Shown: piece by piece, positions 59,601 through 64,000 of the stretch
How positions within the stretch are numbered: position 1 is the first letter of the stretch
Layout of the letters: each line of letters starts with the position of its first letter
Source of the DNA: Strongyloides papillosus
Taxonomy: Eukaryota; Nematoda; Chromadorea; Rhabditida; Strongyloididae
Length of the DNA: 64,000 nucleotides
NCBI GenBank assembly: GCA_005656395.1
Contig: SRSI01000008.1
Span: 1 to 64,000 of the forward strand
Direction: 5' to 3'
Position numbers and translations under genes: made by a program
Notes under the pieces: generated by a model
What the model was told of the DNA's origin: nothing
Seen by the model: the letters and a program-made list of their open reading frames with translations, nothing else
The model's database searches: none

Positions 59601-60087
59601 AGTCTCCCAAATGAGTGTTTATACCAGAAATCCACTGTTTATCCTCCATGACTTTAAAACTTTTAAAAGCATTACACAGATCTGCTTTTCCAACAGTTTC
59701 ATTCTCACTCATTGACCATAAACATTGTACTTCATACTTAGACGGTAGTTTACATTCAACTTCGATCATGTGCTGATTTATGTAACGAGCATCAACACAT
59801 GGCCTATATTCATCATCATTTTTCTTCACCATTGAGATTGGTGATGTCATCTTAGCAGTAACAGTTTGATACAATCTTTTCGCCACTAGTTCACTATTAA
59901 TTTCCTTTGACAATGCCAACTTCTCTTCATTGTTCATCTTATAATGCTGAAAGTGCTTGGGTACCAATTTGTCATCCATAGGTACATCCACCACCACCTC
60001 AGGTTCTAAATACACGGAACTGTAAAGTTTTGAATTCAAACACAGCTCAGTATACACGTTCATCAAAATCTTTAGCTTCACCAAGTT
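56683..60087 (-). CDS. Pol of element E: RT, tether RNase H, integrase, C-terminal RNase H
   Basis: The frame opens just downstream of a stop near 60090 without an ATG (first possible start TTG at 60084), so it is probably reached by frameshifting from the upstream ORF. RT: SPISMVKKNDDEYRPCVDAR, catalytic YVDD near 59480. The Ty3-type RNase H is degenerate (LIFEVADF for TDAS, ITKSTA for TDH). Integrase: HVKTH...CKICQ near 58430-58330, catalytic residues in HLDIM (58250), VDNEP (58095) and SNGLVERH (57975). An acidic linker with ESFNGKELDK/GSLNEKELDD repeats (57530-57390) precedes a second RNase H. That module keeps all acids: AVDGSA (57195), KMELVA (57060), LSDNIY (56990), GADALAKD (56800). 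No lesion seen. Confidence 0.9.
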   Translation of the reverse strand, partial: NLVKLKILMNVYTELCLNSKLYSSVYLEPEVVVDVPMDDKLVPKHFQHYKMNNEEKLALSKEINSELVAKRLYQTVTAKMTSPISMVKKNDDEYRPCVDARYINQHMIEVECKLPSKYEVQCLWSMSENETVGKADLCNAFKSFKVMEDKQWISGINTHLGDYISPRLQFGYKSSSAIYTNKLRQLLDEFELDKTLVINYVDDLAFVGKKENQVMSWVKFIRLCSKYNLPINLEKCQFQMKSMDFLGQTFSRLGMSIENKKLVELQSLKVPRSVSELQTSIGKLQYCRAYIKDIAMLIKRIASKRNALPERELLEETWKEIQSNLKETRTLYIPEKNDILIFEVADFDLHQETVDTEVYVMKDVKKIVQVIEKTLSNSERNYNKCELELLALENAIKHYHGYGHELSIITKSTAIEWILRDDVLNRSDMSRRVMKFAVPIILSGVKVKVVNDNTKVKLSKIRYLETNNLPSYMSAYEHGELLEDQKDNPLINMILESWIDQTDMCMKKLPALLRNGTDLIEMQEGVIVFDNKPIVSKEYLKRKTYEWHVKTHTCAVMMKEEMSEKYVCIGSGPVYNQVYTECKICQSNSRNKPSKAKSYRWFQAEYPRHRGHLDIMMYEGMRILVLVDAFSNYVWAWKLKVKSTKSVIECLNGIFMQHPFQYIVVDNEPTLNSTELVNWLNEKRISNIVTTKLNSPIYHSESNGLVERHIGILRRKMDKFKSISSNINECLVMSVAAINASKKRAQRFYALGFRKPRPHEETRYQLLSKERNVWFKPRGKLARKFEEGKLVGYLGKRIAHVRVDDGKEYFISIDYVKENASVEEEPTDDDEMWEIVELFGDPPSSTSIDLTFNEEEKVNDKMDEILSINGSLNEKELDDKIDQLSSSTESFNGKELDKLLIKDVQGTDLLVNESKSCNDRKRNESLAINDQFFDESMSNMNLVERKVVNDDDVDALCKDYEVIYAVDGSANNSKKSEHHGIGIIRWLIKEDTVQLYRASNMFKEATSDKMELVAMIAAHLLAEEFKDKNCVILSDNIYVVEGASEISKLKSYARNPKQVHQKLWEKLDFIRIGMRTLKPDVLHYSGKMSVLNKGADALAKDLAVSKVAVILKPLNITDMTIAELGKALCSKLLD

Positions 60088-61225
60088 TCTTTATGATCCT
60101 ACTAGACTTTAACATCTTTTCCTTCATCAACGTAGTAATATCAATTTCCAACTTCATGCAGTCATTGGCACATATTACCGGATCGTTAATTCTTGCAAAA
60201 TACACCTCAATGGAAGAACTAACTTGGGTGAGAATAGACATAGCATTAACTTCAGCTCTATGTGTTATCTCGACATCTCTTCCAGCAATATCCTGAGCCA
60301 TGATAGAGAACGACCTAGCAACATGCTTGAAATACTTGACATGTTCCACTGGGAGTGTTGTTTTAGCAGCACCAGTATCAATCAGACAAACAACATCCTT
60401 CCCATCTAACCTAACTGCAGTCTCTATCATTACATGATCTAATTCAGGTGGGTAGTATAGACTTCCAAGACCCACTTTAGTACCTTCAGGTTTCTCAAAT
60501 CGCTTTGGACAGCCGCGACTTGTATGACCTTTCTCATTACACGTGTAGCAGGTAAGACTTGCAATCCATTCCGACTTTGACAAGCGATCTGTCTTACTCC
60601 TAGCTACTCTTTGCTCTTCAGCATTACTTGGGCCACGTGTACTTGTAACAGCAGGTTTACTCCTCTCATATACCATATTTCCTCTCCTTTCCTCAAATCC
60701 AGGAGGGTTTCTCCTTGGTACAGGTGAGCGATCCCTCAAGTACGTTTCCCACTTCCTCAACATTTGTTGTACATCAATTTCATCATCTCGCAGGCATCTG
60801 GCTACCTTATCCGGGAGACTCATGAATATCTTCTGCTTAACTAATATCCGCGCCTCTGTCTCCTCCATCATACTCAGCAGCCTCGTGATCCTTTGATGAT
60901 ACTTCTTAACCGTTTCATCTGGTAATTTGCTCGCCCTGTGAAACTCCAAACGTCTGTCTGCTTCACGTACTTCGACAAGATTTTGGTGTTGACGGCAAAA
61001 TTCCTCAATAACGTCTTCATCTACCTCATTAAGCTTGGTTCCTCTTCCCAAACATTGAGTCTTATATACTCTACGTGTCTCCATGTCTTGGTGTTTATAA
61101 AAGTACGCACCAAACGAAATGTCATTACTATCTCCTTCACATAAGTACTGCTCATAGATATATTCAAAATACGGCATTTCATCCTCATAATCAGCAATAC
61201 TTACAGTCACCGGTTGAGCCCCCAT
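60047..61225 (-). CDS. Gag-protease of element E
   Basis: 392 residues. The ATG at 61225-61223 straddles the LTR/PBS junction (MGAQPVTVSI), so the N-terminus is encoded by the primer-binding site. A capsid-like helical region contains FHRASKLPDETVKKYHQRIT. A CCHC zinc knuckle (CYTCNEKGHTSRGC) lies near 60550-60505 and an aspartic protease motif (CLIDTGAAKTTLP) near 60390. The frame ends at 60047, overlapping Pol by about 40 bases. Pol lies in the +1 frame relative to it, so +1 (or -2) frameshifting would be needed. Among the five elements this is the only Gag with a visible knuckle. Confidence 0.88.
   Translation of the reverse strand: MGAQPVTVSIADYEDEMPYFEYIYEQYLCEGDSNDISFGAYFYKHQDMETRRVYKTQCLGRGTKLNEVDEDVIEEFCRQHQNLVEVREADRRLEFHRASKLPDETVKKYHQRITRLLSMMEETEARILVKQKIFMSLPDKVARCLRDDEIDVQQMLRKWETYLRDRSPVPRRNPPGFEERRGNMVYERSKPAVTSTRGPSNAEEQRVARSKTDRLSKSEWIASLTCYTCNEKGHTSRGCPKRFEKPEGTKVGLGSLYYPPELDHVMIETAVRLDGKDVVCLIDTGAAKTTLPVEHVKYFKHVARSFSIMAQDIAGRDVEITHRAEVNAMSILTQVSSSIEVYFARINDPVICANDCMKLEIDITTLMKEKMLKSSRIIKKLGEAKDFDERVY
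61207..61224 (-). other. Primer-binding site of element E
   Basis: TGGGGGCTCAACCGGTGA on the minus strand follows the 5' LTR directly. It also encodes the second to seventh Gag residues. Confidence 0.75.
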
Positions 61226-61434
61226 GTTAAATTATATTAGACCAAATATAAATATAATTTATTTTATCCTTCAATAACCAAGGCCTAAAAAATATACAAT
61301 AGACCAATCCAATATAAAACTTACCTTGGTATTGGTTAGTAATTTACTGACCATTCAGTAAAAAAAATACTCTTTTATACCAAGGTATCATCAAAATAAA
61401 GCTAACACGTCATACATGTTTTTTAAACATGACA
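61225..61434 (-). repeat. 5' LTR of element E
   Basis: Partner of 56419-56628. ATTTG at 61435-61439 is the target copy. Confidence 0.93.
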
Positions 61435-61460
61435 ATTTGTCAGAGTAATTTCTCAAAATT

Positions 61461-61478
61461 TGGATGCCAGGATCGCCA
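61461..61478 (-). other. Primer-binding site of element D
   Basis: TGGCGATCCTGGCATCCA on the minus strand abuts the 5' LTR. The junction ATG opens an 8-codon frame (MAILASKF, stop), a possible upstream ORF before the gag start at 56019. Confidence 0.75.
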
Positions 61479-61615
61479 TGTGGTGTTAAAAACACCTAAT
61501 AAGATAAAGATGAGTTATTTAAAACTTTATAAGAAACTGAAAAATACAATAAAGACTTTATATATATATGATAGTTATTTCTTTTTTTGCGTCAAACATG
61601 CTGTTTGACGTGGCA
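61479..61615 (-). repeat. 5' LTR of element D
   Basis: Partner of 49254-49390. TGGTT follows at 61616-61620. Confidence 0.93.
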
Positions 61616-64000
61616 TGGTTATACTAAAAATAAGAAAGCACAAAACAGAAAAAGAAAAAATAATGTAGTTATTAACTTAAATATTTCTACCCCATTTTTT
61701 TACAGTGCTTTCTTTATTGATATTGAGAAAGATATAAAATATTATTTGAAATCTATCAATTACAAATTAGAAAATAATATTATAAAAATTATACTTTTTT
61801 TCGATGATATATGTTGTAATAATCTTGGAACAGGACATAGTAAAATGGCAATTTTTGTCATAGTGCATTTAGATTATTATTAAAAAACGGTAATTATGTA
61901 ATTAATAAGTATATTTTTCATATTTTAATTTAGATTTAGATAATACATCAAATGAAATGTCTAAACTAATGCATTATCGAACATATGGGCTTTGTTATAG
62001 TAGTGATTCAAAAAAGGATAATTATGAATCTTATGTAAATCACGTAATATCTCAATTTGAAGGGAGATATATTAATATTAACGAATCAGAAAAATACAAC
62101 TTAAACTTCATTGTGTTATTGGTATGTTTATAAAATATTTTAAAAGAATAAAATAAACAAGTCATTTTCATTCAAAAAAAAATTTAATAGCAAAATTTTT
62201 AAATTAACCAAAAATCTTAATGTTTAAAATCTATTATTAATAAAAAATATGTATTTTTTTATTATTTTTGCTAAAAAAAATTATTATTAAGATTACTTAA
62301 AGGCAACAATCAACAAAATAGTATTTGTCAAATTTTATTTAAACATTGGAATATTTAATTCTCGATATTTATTTATTTTGTATGTTGCATAAAATAGTTT
62401 TTTTTATCTCATAATAATATAATACAAATATCGTAAGGTTAAAAAACTATTTAAAGATATTTTGGTTGAAAAATAATTATAAAATAGCTTAAATGATAAA
62501 ATTCTTACTATTTAAAATGTTTCAAATTTTTGTAAACATTACGTATTTGAAAATTTTTTATTTAAAATTAAATTATAACCGAATTCAAATTAATCAAATA
62601 AACTTTAGGTGATCATCCACTGATGCAAAATATTTTTCATGAACTTCAAAATTACAGATCAGTTGGAAATGTTGGGTCATGCAGAGCATGTACAATAATA
62701 CCTTCAGAATATCACAAATATACTGTTTGCTCTAAAGCAAGAGATTTTCTTAAAGTAAGTTTTTTTTATTCTACAAAACAATTCCTTAAAATTTTTCTAT
62801 ACCCCTAAAATCTTAAATTAAATTTAGTACACTATAATTACAATTTAATATATGATTAATAAGCGATAACAGTTAGTTGTTACAGTTATAATATTTCTTA
62901 GAGAACAGCAAACTAATATTTTGTTGTCTTTTATATACATTATAACTCATTACATTCTTTGTTATTTTTAGAAATTTGATAAAAAAGTAATTATATTGTT
63001 TTAAGTTTAAGTTAAACGAATTTCAGTAATTTAAAAACAAAAAATAAGCATTTTAAATCTGGAAGTGTTGCATTTAACATATTATATATAATAATAATAT
63101 ATTGAAATATTTTAGTTACATAAAATCCCAAATATTCCTCAATATAATAACTGGTGCAGTGACAGTTTCCACGACATATTAGAAGGTGTATTGGCTAACA
63201 TTACATTTTCATGTATAAATCTTTATTTGGTTGGAACGAAAATTGATTCGAAAACTTTTAGACTTGAAATACTATCTTTAGCAAAACAATTTCAAGCAAC
63301 ACATATTCTGTCAGTTTTGCACGAAAAATTTTTTGATCTTAATAGTGAAAAACGAAAAATAAATAAGAAATCAAAGTTTCTACTGTCAGGTGAACAAAAC
63401 CAAATTCTTTGTCGCATGTTCTATGATATTTAAAAACTATTAAAGAAAGTGATGTATCAGGCTTAAACAATCCAATTTATGAATCAATGTATAGTCTTTT
63501 ACATGTAACGTTATCACTATCATACATGGTTGAGGACCATGAACAATCAGCTTCTAATATTACAAAAATGATTGATTCTTATATTGACCTTTTTTTTGTA
63601 TATCTAAAAATAACATTCCGTAAGTTAAAGTACAACTTAAAATATTAGAGGTGTGGCATAAATATTAGTTTGTTACATATAAAGTGATGTTTTTTGTAAC
63701 AATTTTTAAATGCGTATAATGATAATAAATATATCTCATGGTTATGATATATATTATAATATAGAGAAGATTCATGAGATTCTAATATTTTGTCTCTCTA
63801 TAACAAAACGTAGCTAATTATTTGAAAAAACGTGCGTCAAAATAGCCGTTTAGAAAAAATACATTTTATATATAACAAACTAATAGTATCTATAACTCTT
63901 TTGAAGCTTGAATTAATTTAATTTCAGCTAATTATACACTTTCATACAAATATCATATACTGACACATTATAAAGACTTTATTGAAAAGTTTGGTCACCC

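Larger units (their letters stand above)
56419..61434 (-). mobile_element. LTR retrotransposon E (Ty3-like, two RNase H modules), apparently intact, nested in D
   Basis: The 210-base LTRs at 56419-56628 and 61225-61434 differ at about one site. The target duplication ATTTG is at 56414-56418 and 61435-61439. At 5016 bases on the minus strand it carries a Gag-protease frame and an overlapping Pol frame, both open. The PBS abuts the 5' LTR. No purine tract is visible before the 3' LTR (the coding strand there reads GTTTTATGTTGTGCA). It is inserted in the leader of D, between that element's PBS and gag. Confidence 0.94.
49254..61615 (-). mobile_element. LTR retrotransposon D (Ty3-like, two RNase H modules), host of two nested insertions
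   Basis: The 137-base LTRs at 49254-49390 and 61479-61615 appear identical, flanked by TGGTT at 49249-49253 and 61616-61620. The element reads on the minus strand. It contains a mariner (52487-54561) in its RT region and element E (56419-61434) in its leader. Without these, D would be about 5.26 kb. Its single Gag-Pol frame is open across the mariner once that insertion and one TA are ignored (4530 bases, a multiple of three). D entered first, then the other two. On the coding strand the tract before the 3' LTR is pyrimidine-rich. Confidence 0.93.
48662..64000 (+). pseudogene. Transposase-like gene copy 2 with C2H2 fingers, split by element D and cut by the window end
   Basis: The first part (48662-49253) begins with zinc-finger-like pairs (CQFCNKQHHCSHIIHHLRIC; CPITNC...HFNRNH). 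A tandem repeat EPISSLNSSNNLEDF follows. Element D is inserted at TGGTT, and the frame resumes at 61616-61620 exactly in phase. Downstream, exon-like blocks read ILFFDDICCNNLGTGHSK (to about 61880), LMHYRTYGLCYS (61934-62119), GDHPLMQNIFHEL with CRAC (62609-62754) and FHDILEGVLANIT (63115 on). The last block starts KYHILTHYKDF before the end. The order matches copy 1 (GDN, CRSC, HDLHEG, HNITHY). A one-base shift near 63431 and an unclear join near 61890 suggest decay. Confidence 0.6.

Overview
This is a very AT-rich eukaryotic window with short spliced introns, five LTR retrotransposons, a mariner-type transposon and decayed gene copies. The best-recognised host gene is the splicing factor YJU2 (CCDC94), next to a BPI/LBP-type secreted lipid-binding protein gene. 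Introns of about 40-75 bases, extreme AT content and this gene set suggest an invertebrate, most likely a nematode (a Strongyloides-like AT-rich genome fits). That is inference from gene flavour, not a species call.

Layout. (1) 609-6358: LTR element A, broken by a 1.57-kb fold-back element (1238-2806). (2) 6961-24695: a giant inverted repeat. Arms 6961-12447 and 18961-24695 surround a 6.5-kb unique centre. Each arm carries YJU2, a BPI-like gene and decayed copies of gene X and a pseudokinase. The centre looks like a DNA transposon with a spliced transposase-like gene, a spliced accessory gene (Y'), a coiled-coil gene and one more exon. (3) 25171-26446: an unrecognised gene with an A-run frameshift. 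(4) 27506-37945: gene X, spliced and open, with 9.2-kb LTR element B inside its third intron. (5) 38246-43870: a pseudokinase gene divergent from gene X, split by intact-looking LTR element C. (6) 44406-48460: a coiled-coil gene, an unknown gene and accessory gene Y. (7) 48662-64000: a second transposase-like gene with C2H2 fingers, split by LTR element D (49254-61615). D itself contains a mariner (52487-54561) and LTR element E (56419-61434).

Main points. Elements C, D and E carry two RNase H modules: a degenerate Ty3-type one after the reverse transcriptase, and an intact one after the integrase. All five elements join LTR and primer-binding site without a spacer, so the junction reads CA|TGG and forms an ATG; in A (ancestrally), C and E this is the gag start. 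The transposase-like gene plus Y-type accessory gene occurs twice in diverged form and may mark an undescribed DNA-transposon family. Gene X and the pseudokinase form a repeated divergent pair. Decayed paralogues in the window still show empty target sites for the B insertion and roughly for C.

Limits: identities were judged by eye. Exon joins were checked by reading phase, not by transcripts.
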